Of a stretch of DNA of 11,096 nt, positions 1 through 7,270 are shown in pieces. Each line of letters starts with the position of its first letter. Positions within the stretch are counted from its first letter, which is position 1. The notes below the pieces were generated by a model. That model was given only the letters and a program-made list of their open reading frames with translations. It had not been told where the DNA came from and did no database searches. The stretch comes from Prevotella sp. (GTDB lineage: Bacteria; Bacteroidota; Bacteroidia; Bacteroidales; Bacteroidaceae): NCBI GenBank assembly GCA_021204735.1, contig JAJPYV010000211.1:1-11096 (forward strand), read 5' to 3'. Made by a program: the position numbers and the translations under genes.

Positions 1-11
1 TGATTACGAAA

Positions 12-2648
12 ATGGCTAAGAAAGACGACGAACCTACCCCGATGATGAAACAGTTCTATTCGCTGAAGGAGAAACATCCAGATGCGATACTACTATTTCG
101 TTGTGGAGATTTTTATGAGACTTATTTTCAGGATGCCGTTGATGCAAGTAAAATTCTTGGCATAACGCTCACCCGTAGAAGTAATGGCGGCTCTCAAAAG
201 ATGGCTACAGAGATGGCAGGTTTTCCACATCATGCTCTTGATACCTATCTTCCAAAACTTGTGAGGGCAGGGCGGCGTGTGGCTATATGCGACCAGTTGG
301 AAGACCCAAAACTCACCCGGAAACTTGTTAAGCGTGGAATTACTGAATTGGTAACACCAGGTGTTGCCATGACAGACAATGTTTTGAACTATAAGGAAAA
401 CAATTTTCTTGCATCGGTCAATTTTGGCAAGATAACCTGTGGTGTTTCTTTCCTCGATATTTCTACTGGAGAATTTCTTACAGGGGAAGGTTCATACGAT
501 TATGTTGAGAAATTGTTGGTGAATTTTTCTCCTAAGGAAGTGCTTTTCGAGAGGGGTAGACGCAGTGATTTTGAACGTTACTTTGGAAGTAAATTTTTCA
601 CCTTTGAACTTGACGATTGGGTGTTTACAGAAGCATCTGCTACACAAAAACTTCTTAAGCATTTTAATGTTAAGTCATTGAAGGGCTTTGGCGTAGACCA
701 TCTTCATAGTGGGGTGATAGCCGCAGGTGCGATTTTACAATACTTAGAAATAACGCAACATACCAATATTGGGCATATAACATCTCTCTCAAGAATTGAT
801 GAGGAGCGGTATGTAAGGCTCGACAAATTTACTATCAGTTCACTTGAGTTGCTTGTATCTATGCAAGAAGGTGGTTCATCATTACTTGACGTTATTGATA
901 AGACAGTTTCCCCAATGGGTGCAAGATTGTTGAAGAGATGGTTGGTATTTCCGCTTCGTGAAGCGAAGATTATCAATCAGCGACTTGATGTTGTTGAATA
1001 TTTTTTCAGGAATACTGAATTTAGGGATACTATTGATGACCAACTGCGTCATATTGGTGATCTTGAACGTATCATATCGAGAGTGGCAACAGGGCGTATC
1101 TCGCCACGTGAAGTTGTACAACTTAAAATCGCATTGCAAGCCACAGTACCTATTAAACGTGCTTGCATGGAATCCGACAATGAGATAATACGCAAGATAG
1201 GTGAAGGAATAAGCCTTTGCGAGGAACTTCGAGATAGTATAGAGAAAACTATAGAGAACGACCCACCTGTATTGGTGAATAAGGGAAAGGTTATAAAAAG
1301 CGGTGTTAATGCCGAGTTAGACGATCTTCGTGATATTGCCACTAACGGAAAGGATTATCTCCTGCAAATACAACAGCGGGAGATGGAGCAAACAGGCATC
1401 ACATCACTTAAAATAGGCTACAACAATATTTTTGGATATTACTTGGAGGTAAGGAATACATACAAGGAAAATGTCCCTGCCGAATGGGTGCGTAAGCAGA
1501 CACTTGCAAATGCCGAACGTTATATTACACAGGAGCTCAAGGAGTATGAAGAGAAAATACTTGGAGCTGAAGACAAGATTCTTTCTTTGGAGTCCAAACT
1601 TTTCAATGATTTTGTAGTAACAATGCAAAATGATATATCAGCAATCCAGAAAAATGCTGTTATATTAGCAAAAATAGATTGTTTATTGTCATTTGCTAAA
1701 GTATCTACAGAGCATATTTATATCCGTCCACAAATAGACCAAAATGAAATAGTTATTGACATCAAACAAGGAAGGCATCCTGTTATAGAGACACAGATGC
1801 CGGTAGGGGAGAGATATGTTCCGAATGATATATATCTTGATAATAAGAAGCAGCAGATTATAATAGTAACAGGTCCGAATATGGCTGGAAAATCAGCTCT
1901 TTTGCGACAGACAGCATTAATAGTCTTGCTTTCGCAAATTGGTTGTTTTGTTCCAGCTGAAAGTGCAAAAATAGGCATTGTCGATAAGATATTTACTCGT
2001 GTAGGAGCATCTGACAATATATCTGTGGGAGAGTCGACATTCATGGTTGAGATGACCGAAGCGGCAAATATTCTCAATAATGTAACATCTCGTTCTCTTG
2101 TGTTGTTTGATGAATTAGGGCGAGGTACGTCAACATACGATGGCATTTCTATTGCTTGGGCGATAGTGGAATACTTGCATGAGCGTGCAAATGCACAAGC
2201 CCGCACTCTTTTTGCCACACATTACCACGAGTTGAATGAGATGGAGAAGAGTTTCAGTCGTATAAAAAACTATAATATTTCAGTGAAGGAGACTGAAAAC
2301 AAAGTGATTTTCCTACGAAAATTAGAACGTGGCGGTACTGAACATTCTTTTGGAATACATGTGGCACAAATTGCCGGTATGCCAAAGAGTATCGTGAAGC
2401 GTGCTATAACAATATTAAAACAGCTCGAAACAGAAAACAGACAGACGGGTGGGGTAGGGAAGCCGACAGCAGAACAGCTCAACCGCACTCGTGATGGTGT
2501 GCAACTTAGTTTTTTTCAACTTGACGACCCTGTGCTTTGTCAGGTAAGAGACGAGATTATCGGACTTGACATTAATAACCTAACACCTGTTGAAGCACTT
2601 AATAAATTAAACGAAATACGGAAGATAGTTACGGGTAAGATCACCTAA
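12..2648 (+). CDS. mutS: DNA mismatch repair ATPase MutS
   Basis: MutS recognises mispaired and unpaired bases and starts methyl-independent or methyl-directed mismatch repair with MutL, in the cytoplasm at the replication fork. The 878-residue protein has the usual MutS1 length. The N-terminal mismatch-reading Phe-x-Glu motif is present (GDFYE, F34 and E36). Connector, core and clamp regions follow, and the C-terminal ABC-type ATPase has Walker A GPNMAGKS at 621-628, Walker [13 protein letters not shown] with D700/E701, and the ATHYHE histidine at 737. A sliding-clamp-binding pentapeptide QLSFF sits at 831-835, before a C-terminal helical tail. The start [14 protein letters not shown] fits the family, but only 11 bases precede it and they hold no in-frame stop, so a slightly longer N-terminus cannot be excluded. 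No mutL is visible nearby. The downstream acetyltransferase follows in the same direction and may be cotranscribed. Identity is near certain. Confidence 0.98.
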   Translation: MAKKDDEPTPMMKQFYSLKEKHPDAILLFRCGDFYETYFQDAVDASKILGITLTRRSNGGSQKMATEMAGFPHHALDTYLPKLVRAGRRVAICDQLEDPKLTRKLVKRGITELVTPGVAMTDNVLNYKENNFLASVNFGKITCGVSFLDISTGEFLTGEGSYDYVEKLLVNFSPKEVLFERGRRSDFERYFGSKFFTFELDDWVFTEASATQKLLKHFNVKSLKGFGVDHLHSGVIAAGAILQYLEITQHTNIGHITSLSRIDEERYVRLDKFTISSLELLVSMQEGGSSLLDVIDKTVSPMGARLLKRWLVFPLREAKIINQRLDVVEYFFRNTEFRDTIDDQLRHIGDLERIISRVATGRISPREVVQLKIALQATVPIKRACMESDNEIIRKIGEGISLCEELRDSIEKTIENDPPVLVNKGKVIKSGVNAELDDLRDIATNGKDYLLQIQQREMEQTGITSLKIGYNNIFGYYLEVRNTYKENVPAEWVRKQTLANAERYITQELKEYEEKILGAEDKILSLESKLFNDFVVTMQNDISAIQKNAVILAKIDCLLSFAKVSTEHIYIRPQIDQNEIVIDIKQGRHPVIETQMPVGERYVPNDIYLDNKKQQIIIVTGPNMAGKSALLRQTALIVLLSQIGCFVPAESAKIGIVDKIFTRVGASDNISVGESTFMVEMTEAANILNNVTSRSLVLFDELGRGTSTYDGISIAWAIVEYLHERANAQARTLFATHYHELNEMEKSFSRIKNYNISVKETENKVIFLRKLERGGTEHSFGIHVAQIAGMPKSIVKRAITILKQLETENRQTGGVGKPTAEQLNRTRDGVQLSFFQLDDPVLCQVRDEIIGLDINNLTPVEALNKLNEIRKIVTGKIT

Positions 2649-2667
2649 ATATAATTTTTAAAATAAA

Positions 2668-3150
2668 ATGATTAGAGAAATCTCACAATCAGACATCCCT
2701 GACATTACGAAAATCTACAACCATTACGTTGTGAATGGTGTGGAATCTTTTGAAACAGAAGCGTTGACAGACGAGCAAATGCTGTCAAGAGCGATGTGGA
2801 TAGCACTTGACAATCCTTTTTTGGTTGCGCCAAAAGAGGGCACTATAGCAGGATTTTGTTATGCTCACCAGTGGAAAGAGCGCCCTGCTTATTGCAATAC
2901 CTACGAGACAACAGTTTATATCTCGCCTGATTTTGTCCGGCAGGGCATAGCGACGCAGCTTATGAACAAACTTATCGCTGAATGTCGCTCACGTGGTTGT
3001 AAGGCGTTGATAGCCTGTATCACAGGTACAAATGAAGCCAGTATAGCTTTCCATGAGAAGCTTGGTTTCAAGAAAGTTTCTCACTTTGAAAAAGTGGGTT
3101 ATAAGTTCGGGCAGTGGCTCGATGTTGTAGACTACGAGTTATTGTTGTAG
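2668..3150 (+). CDS. GNAT acetyltransferase, MnaT/phosphinothricin-acetyltransferase type
   Basis: This is a 160-residue single-domain GNAT enzyme predicted to transfer acetyl from acetyl-CoA to an amino group. The acetyl-CoA pyrophosphate loop is RQGIA at 91-95, following the strand TVYISPDF. E80, just before that strand, aligns with the glutamate proposed as catalytic base in phosphinothricin acetyltransferases. The C-terminal block NEASIAFHEKLGF, then VGYKFGQWLD, is characteristic of the MnaT/YncA/Pat/Bar subgroup, which acetylates methionine sulfoximine, methionine sulfone or phosphinothricin. The physiological substrate here cannot be read from sequence. The start lies 19 bases after the mutS stop in AT-only spacer with no Shine-Dalgarno, so it is probably cotranscribed with mutS. 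It is transcribed toward lgt and ends just before a shared hairpin. Family is secure; substrate is not. Confidence 0.9.
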   Translation: MIREISQSDIPDITKIYNHYVVNGVESFETEALTDEQMLSRAMWIALDNPFLVAPKEGTIAGFCYAHQWKERPAYCNTYETTVYISPDFVRQGIATQLMNKLIAECRSRGCKALIACITGTNEASIAFHEKLGFKKVSHFEKVGYKFGQWLDVVDYELLL

Positions 3151-3165
3151 TTTTAAATATATGCG

Positions 3166-3187
3166 AGTCTATGTCGTTGCATAGACT
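3166..3187. terminator. Candidate bidirectional terminator hairpin
   Basis: A perfect 8-bp inverted repeat, AGTCTATG (3166-3173) and CATAGACT (3180-3187), with a 6-base loop, extended by one possible G-T pair. It lies between the convergent acetyltransferase and lgt genes, and its right arm includes the last base of the lgt stop codon. The flanks are AT-rich but have no long T run on either side, so intrinsic termination is plausible rather than certain. Confidence 0.5.
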
Positions 3188-4035
3188 TATTTCTCTGTAC
3201 CAAGTTTTCGCATCCATTTTCCACCCACCATACAGGCAATGCCGATTATTATGAATGGGATGCTCAGTAGTTGTCCCATATCCAAAACCATATCTGCCTC
3301 AAACGCTTCTTGTATGTCTTTGGTAAATTCTATGAAAAAACGGAATGTGAAAATTAGTGTCAGGCACAATCCAAAGAAAAACCCCGTGCCTACTTTTTCT
3401 GGTTTCTTGCGGTAGAAATACCAGCCCACAAAGAAGAATACAGCGTAGGCAATGGCCTCGTAAAGCTGACCAGGATGCCTTGGGATCATATCCACACGCT
3501 CAAAGATAAACGCCCAAGGTACATCAGTTTCTTTACCTATAATCTCTGAGTTCATCAGATTACCAAGTCTTATCATACAAGATGTTGCGGGCGTGGCGAT
3601 AGCCACGTTGTCAAGTACTGTCCAAATGCTTAACTTGCTCTGTTTAACGTATAAGATAAGGGCGATTATAAGTCCAAGTGTGCCACCATGACTGGCAAGT
3701 CCCTCGTAACCGGTGAATTTCCAACCGCCGCCTTCTAAGAAATGAATAGGCAAAAACATCTCAATAATATGTTTGCCACTTGAAAGGAAATAGTCGGGTT
3801 CATAAAATAGGCAATGTCCTAATCGACAACCTATTATAATTCCGAAGAAACAATAAAGAAACAAGGGATCAAATAATTCTTTCTTTATTTTCTGGTCGTT
3901 ATACAGCCATTTCACGATGAAATAGGCGAGAGCCAAACCGATAAGCCAGCACAGTGAGTACCACCGTATCGAAAAACTGCCGATATGGAAAGCCACTAAA
4001 TTTGGATTCCAAAGGATATAACATAGGGTTGACAT
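3187..4035 (-). CDS. lgt: Prolipoprotein diacylglyceryl transferase Lgt
   Basis: Lgt is an inner-membrane enzyme that transfers diacylglyceryl from phosphatidylglycerol to the lipobox cysteine of prolipoproteins, the first step of lipoprotein maturation. The 282-residue protein is strongly hydrophobic, with about seven likely membrane segments. Family hallmarks are present: [10 protein letters not shown] near 69-78, the essential HGG motif (H116), the Lgt signature [12 protein letters not shown] at 156-167, HPGQLYEA at 187-194, and the C-terminal RFFIEFTKD followed by MGQLLSIP. It starts only 11 bases after the restriction endonuclease stop, so its mRNA may include the restriction-modification genes. 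I saw no convincing private promoter immediately upstream, though one could lie inside the endonuclease gene. Its stop overlaps the edge of the shared hairpin. Identity is secure. Confidence 0.97.
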   Translation of the reverse strand: MSTLCYILWNPNLVAFHIGSFSIRWYSLCWLIGLALAYFIVKWLYNDQKIKKELFDPLFLYCFFGIIIGCRLGHCLFYEPDYFLSSGKHIIEMFLPIHFLEGGGWKFTGYEGLASHGGTLGLIIALILYVKQSKLSIWTVLDNVAIATPATSCMIRLGNLMNSEIIGKETDVPWAFIFERVDMIPRHPGQLYEAIAYAVFFFVGWYFYRKKPEKVGTGFFFGLCLTLIFTFRFFIEFTKDIQEAFEADMVLDMGQLLSIPFIIIGIACMVGGKWMRKLGTEK

Positions 4036-4046
4036 AATACTTTATA

Positions 4047-4733
4047 TTATGAAAGTCTTTTTATTTCGTCTTTAATATCATTTATAATATCTTTATTAGC
4101 AATTTCCCCTTTAAGACTATATACGACAAAAACTTTGCCTTTGTATTTTTCAGTGAAAGAATTGAAACTATTTTTCATCCTTTCACTTAAGGAATAACCA
4201 CCAAAATTAGATTTTGCCGTTATAGGTTTTATTTGTATTCCAATTTTATTACCATTGATGTCAGCTGTAAAATCCACGTCTCCAGAATGATCAAGTTCAG
4301 GTTCGCTTTCCTCAAAGATTAGTTCAGGAAATATCTTTGCTAATCCGTCATAGATTACGGATTTTTCTCGTATATACCCGTCGTATGTCCTGTTTATTGT
4401 AAGGTTATAAATATAATCAATACAATCTTGTTCTGTAAGTTCTTGGAATACCGACAGCCATTCGGGAATTACGATAGAAACTATTTTAGAATATAATCTC
4501 TCCCCTAATTCCTTGATACTTTCCCGTGTTATTTTTGCTGGTGTCTTTGTAATTGTATATGCATTATCAAAATACCATTTTTCCCATTCTTCCAAGTCTT
4601 GGGGTTGACATTCTCGTATCAGTTCCATTACTGCCCCTACTTTTGAAGGACGTGACAATTGGTATGTTTGGCATGCATAGTTCAGCACTCTTTCTTTTTT
4701 CCCAAACTCTAAAGAATATTTTTTAGAAATCAT
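4047..4733 (-). CDS. Type II restriction endonuclease, MjaI-like (probable CTAG specificity)
   Basis: A 228-residue protein encoded directly behind a DNA methyltransferase with an 11-base overlap, the classic arrangement of a type II restriction gene. The N-terminal block (SRPSKVGAVMELI at 27-39, then LEEWEKWYF) resembles what I recall of the MjaI endonuclease family, which cleaves CTAG. This rests on memory of the family, not a search. A PD-(D/E)xK-like core is visible near the C-terminus: acidic residues E144, E146, D152 and D154, then the strand IGIQIKP with Q167-x-K169. That makes it a QxK variant of the usual ExK. The following hydrophobic strand KVFVVYSL at 200-207 fits the nuclease fold. 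Its role would be cleavage of unmethylated foreign DNA. Base composition is AT-rich like its partner and unlike ychF. Endonuclease function is likely; the CTAG specificity is inference. Confidence 0.78.
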   Translation of the reverse strand: MISKKYSLEFGKKERVLNYACQTYQLSRPSKVGAVMELIRECQPQDLEEWEKWYFDNAYTITKTPAKITRESIKELGERLYSKIVSIVIPEWLSVFQELTEQDCIDYIYNLTINRTYDGYIREKSVIYDGLAKIFPELIFEESEPELDHSGDVDFTADINGNKIGIQIKPITAKSNFGGYSLSERMKNSFNSFTEKYKGKVFVVYSLKGEIANKDIINDIKDEIKRLS

Positions 4734-6015
4734 AGGCTTTGGATAAATATTGGAATTTGTCTTTATATTTAAAATCTATCGACAAGTCGATGTCAGCTAA
4801 ATTGTTTTTCAATAAGTGAGCATTGATGAAAGTCTTGTTTTCCAAATACAAATAGCACAGCAAGATATTTTCATGGTCGTATTTTATGTTGTCATATTTC
4901 ATGAAAACTCTATGCCCTTTGGTTTTTTCGTAAAGAAATTTTATTGCCTCATCTTTATTATTTTCTTTCCTTTTTATTCCCAAAAGCCTTATCATCAACC
5001 CATTAGAAAGAATAATCTTGTTGGTATCTATAATGCTTTTTATAGAATAATAGTCTTCTCTATCGCTTCTGTTTTCATCAATCTTAGATCCATATTGAAG
5101 AAGTTTTACATCAATTTTATTGTTCATCTTGTGTGGGTCTGAAAAGAGGTAGGGTAATTTCAGTAACTTATCTTCTAAATGGAATGTAGAATTGTCGGTG
5201 ATATATTTAAAATTATTTTCATCAAAAAAGGTCATCTCTCCTTGTACCTTCTCGATATATATATTTTTGTAATTTGGATTAATTTCATATCCAATAGAGT
5301 TTCTTTTATTATTTTTTGCGGCTAATGCGGTTGTTCCACTACCCATAAATGGGTCAAGCACTGTTTCTCCCACAAAAGAAAACATTTTTATGAGACGTGT
5401 GGGAAGTTCTTCTGGAAATACAGCAATATGTTTGTCTTGTTTAGCACCAGGGAATGTCCAGTGTGATGAAAAGTATGTATTCCATTCTTCTTTTGTAAGT
5501 TTTGACTGTTCTTTCAGTTCATTTGAAGGAATGGTGGATTTCCCTAGTTTTTTGAATATCAAAATAAATTCGTAGTCAATTTTCAATATTCCATTTCTTG
5601 GATATGGAAAACTCCCCATTACTGCCGCTCCACCAGTGGTATTCATTGTGGTTTTCTTTTGCCATATTATTGAACCCATATAATCCATTCCTATATTTTC
5701 ACAAAAACGGATTATTTCTGTTCTAATAGGTATTACTTTATAACGCCCATAATAAACAGAACGGGCAAATTGGTCTCCAATGTTGATACAAAGTCTGCAA
5801 CCGTCTTTCAATACGCGAAAGCACTCTGACCAGACAATATTAAGTTGGTTTATATAATTCTCGTAGCTATCATGAAAACCAATTTGGTTATCTGTTCCAT
5901 AGTCTTTCAATTGCCAATAAGGAGGTGATGTGATAATTAACTCAACGGAATTATCTGCCAATAATGACATATTCCTACAATCTCCACTTATGAGCGTATG
6001 TTTTGTTTTTATCAT
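4723..6015 (-). CDS. Type II DNA methyltransferase (beta class, N4-cytosine-like) with C-terminal SNase-like domain
   Basis: Predicted to methylate the recognition site of the adjacent endonuclease and protect host DNA, using S-adenosylmethionine. Motif IV TSPPYW (29-34) precedes motif I DPFMGSGTT (221-229), the beta-class order. The SPPY form is usual for N4-cytosine enzymes. The blocks IIWQK (116-120) and SFPYPRNGILKIDYEF (135-150) fit the CTAG-type methylases I recall. The catalytic part ends near residue 260, a normal size for this class. The protein then continues for about 170 residues. Residues 323-410 read like a staphylococcal-nuclease fold (IRLLGI, CYLYL, INAHLLKNNLA) with degenerate catalytic positions. 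The gene starts 37 bases after the ychF stop and overlaps the endonuclease start by 11 bases in another frame, so methylase is made first. It is AT-rich and was probably acquired horizontally. Methyltransferase identity is strong; target base is inference. Confidence 0.93.
   Translation of the reverse strand: MIKTKHTLISGDCRNMSLLADNSVELIITSPPYWQLKDYGTDNQIGFHDSYENYINQLNIVWSECFRVLKDGCRLCINIGDQFARSVYYGRYKVIPIRTEIIRFCENIGMDYMGSIIWQKKTTMNTTGGAAVMGSFPYPRNGILKIDYEFILIFKKLGKSTIPSNELKEQSKLTKEEWNTYFSSHWTFPGAKQDKHIAVFPEELPTRLIKMFSFVGETVLDPFMGSGTTALAAKNNKRNSIGYEINPNYKNIYIEKVQGEMTFFDENNFKYITDNSTFHLEDKLLKLPYLFSDPHKMNNKIDVKLLQYGSKIDENRSDREDYYSIKSIIDTNKIILSNGLMIRLLGIKRKENNKDEAIKFLYEKTKGHRVFMKYDNIKYDHENILLCYLYLENKTFINAHLLKNNLADIDLSIDFKYKDKFQYLSKAYDF
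4786..5049 (-). other. SNase-like (OB-fold) domain fused to the methyltransferase, catalytically degenerate
   Basis: Residues 323-410 of the methyltransferase can be aligned by eye with staphylococcal nuclease: the SIIDTNKIIL strand, IRLLGIKRKE, the helix EAIKFLYEKTKG, strand HRVFMKYD, then CYLYL and FINAHLLKNNLA. Of the nuclease active-site residues, the arginine in IRLLG (R35 equivalent) and the glutamate in KRKE (E43 equivalent) are kept. The positions of D21, D40 and R87 appear to be Asn, Lys and Ile. It is therefore unlikely to cut DNA in the standard way and may serve in DNA binding, dimerisation or partner contact. Confidence 0.6.
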
Positions 6016-6018
6016 TTT

Positions 6019-6045
6019 AATTGATAAGTGAGAATTTTATCAATT
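6019..6045. promoter_or_regulatory. 9-bp inverted repeat at the methyltransferase translation start
   Basis: AATTGATAA (6019-6027) and TTATCAATT (6037-6045) form a perfect 9-bp inverted repeat with a 9-base spacer. On the minus strand it ends three bases before the methyltransferase ATG, and it lies within the 37-base gap after ychF. It could be an operator, a leader hairpin that limits ribosome access, or a weak ychF terminator, although no U-tract follows. A further TTATCA at 6009-6014, overlapping the start codon, makes a third half-site. Confidence 0.4.
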
Positions 6046-6052
6046 TGTTGTT

Positions 6053-7153
6053 TTACACATTGAAACGGAAGTGCATGATATCACCGTCCTGTACTACATA
6101 GTCCTTACCCTCGATACCCAATTTGCCAGCCTCACGTACTGCAGCCTCAGAACCGTATTTTATGTAGTCCTCGTATTTTATCACTTCAGCACGGATGAAA
6201 CCTTTCTCAAAGTCGGTGTGGATTACACCTGCACACTGTGGGGCTTTCCAACCCTTATGGTAAGTCCAAGCCTTTACTTCCATTTCTCCTGCCGTGATGA
6301 ACGTCTCAAGGTTCAACAGAGAATAGGCCTTTTTTGTCAGGCGGTTAACTCCACTCTCTTCTAATCCCAATTCATCAAGGAACATCTGCTTGTCCTCGTA
6401 AGTTTCCAGACTTGCTATATCTTCTTCCGTGCGGGCTGCTATTATGAGAACTTCAGCATTTTCTGCCTTTGCCACTTCCTCAACCTTACTACTGTAAGCA
6501 TTGCCCGACTTTGCCGATGCCTCGTCAACATTGCAAACATAAAGTACGGGCTTTGCTGTCAATAAGAAAAGATTATGCGCCGCATCCTGTTCCTCCTTAC
6601 TTGAGAACCCCACGATACGTGCATTTTTTCCCTGTACAAGAACTTCTTTATAAGCTTCAAGAACGCTCACTTCTATCTTCGCATCCTTGTTACCCGAAGC
6701 AGCAATCTTCTGCTGCTTTGCAAGACGTGACTCTATCGTTTCCAAGTCTTTCAATTGCAGTTCGGTATCTATAATCTCCTTGTCGCGTATAGGGTCGATA
6801 GTACCATCCACATGTGTTATGTTGTCATCATCAAAGCAACGCAATACGTGAATTATGGCATCTGTCTCACGGATGTTGCCGAGAAATTTGTTGCCCAATC
6901 CCTCGCCCTTAGACGCACCTTTAACAAGTCCTGCGATATCTACAATCTCACATGTCGCAGGTACGATACGCCCCGGGTGTACTATCTCAGCCAACTTTGT
7001 CAGTCTTTCATCAGGCACCGTTATGATGCCGACATTCGGTTCTATGGTGCAGAAAGGGAAATTCGCTGCCTGTGCTTTTGCACTTGACAGGCAGTTGAAC
7101 AATGTGGATTTACCCACGTTAGGCAGTCCTACTATACCGCATTTTAATGCCAT
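6053..7153 (-). CDS. ychF: YchF/OLA1-family redox-responsive ATPase
   Basis: YchF is a conserved TRAFAC-class P-loop protein that binds ribosomes and, unlike most of its relatives, prefers ATP to GTP. It is linked to stress and redox responses and translation fidelity. At 366 residues it has the family length. G1 is GLPNVGKS (9-16). The G3 motif is DIAG (72-75), followed by LVKGASKGEGLGNKFL with hydrophobic L76 where classical GTPases have glutamine. The G4 position is NVDE (208-211) instead of NKxD, which accounts for the relaxed base specificity. A helical insert separates the two halves of the G domain, and the C-terminus is a TGS domain (about 283-366, FITAGEMEVKAWTYHKG and HTDFEKGFIRAEV). 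A Bacteroidetes-type -7 box lies about 30 bases upstream. The gene is clearly richer in G+C than the restriction cassette that follows it. Confidence 0.97.
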   Translation of the reverse strand: MALKCGIVGLPNVGKSTLFNCLSSAKAQAANFPFCTIEPNVGIITVPDERLTKLAEIVHPGRIVPATCEIVDIAGLVKGASKGEGLGNKFLGNIRETDAIIHVLRCFDDDNITHVDGTIDPIRDKEIIDTELQLKDLETIESRLAKQQKIAASGNKDAKIEVSVLEAYKEVLVQGKNARIVGFSSKEEQDAAHNLFLLTAKPVLYVCNVDEASAKSGNAYSSKVEEVAKAENAEVLIIAARTEEDIASLETYEDKQMFLDELGLEESGVNRLTKKAYSLLNLETFITAGEMEVKAWTYHKGWKAPQCAGVIHTDFEKGFIRAEVIKYEDYIKYGSEAAVREAGKLGIEGKDYVVQDGDIMHFRFNV

Positions 7154-7183
7154 TTCTTATATATGTTAATGTTTTTCCAATTG

Positions 7184-7191
7184 CAAACTTA
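7184..7191 (-). promoter_or_regulatory. Candidate -7 box of the ychF promoter
   Basis: Read on the minus strand this is TAAGTTTG, an exact match to the Bacteroidetes -7 consensus TAnnTTTG, 30 bases before the ychF ATG. No good TTTG -33 element lies at the expected 19-21 base spacing. That interval is instead occupied by an inverted repeat. Spacing and position fit a short leader. Confidence 0.5.
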
Positions 7192-7193
7192 CA

Positions 7194-7211
7194 CATATTT
7201 TGTGAAATATG
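7194..7211. repeat. 7-bp inverted repeat in the ychF promoter spacer
   Basis: CATATTT (7194-7200) and AAATATG (7205-7211) are perfect inverted arms around the 4-base loop TGTG. The repeat sits immediately upstream of the candidate ychF -7 box and about 60 bases downstream of the polA stop. It could be a regulator site on the ychF promoter or a weak stem in the polA 3' end. It lacks a GC-rich stem or U-tract, so a terminator role is doubtful. Confidence 0.35.
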
Positions 7212-7270
7212 AGAAGTATGCGTTAATTAAATAATATTTTTACAATAAACAAGGTCTGAAAAGGCACGTC

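Noticed and set aside
1718..2218. A 166-codon open frame antisense to the mutS ATPase region
   Set aside because: It lies wholly within a strongly conserved mutS segment on the other strand, has a cysteine- and isoleucine-rich composition with no recognisable domain, and is best explained as a shadow of mutS codon usage.
4816..5142. A 108-codon plus-strand frame inside the methyltransferase gene, hydrophobic in places
   Set aside because: The hydrophobic look comes from the T-rich antisense of an AT-rich lysine- and asparagine-rich gene. The sense strand encodes the SNase-like domain.
4047..6015. The possibility that the two-gene cassette is a BREX, DISARM or type I/III system
   Set aside because: Only one methyltransferase and one small nuclease are present, with no helicase, specificity subunit or other partner. 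A simple type II pair is sufficient.
6755..7169. Open frames of about 100 codons antisense to the start of ychF
   Set aside because: They mirror the conserved P-loop region of ychF, overlap each other in different frames and show no protein-like features.
7230..7245. AT-rich run with TTAATTAA between polA and ychF, considered as a terminator or protein-binding site
   Set aside because: Such short palindromes are expected in AT-only DNA. There is no GC stem and no positional argument for function.
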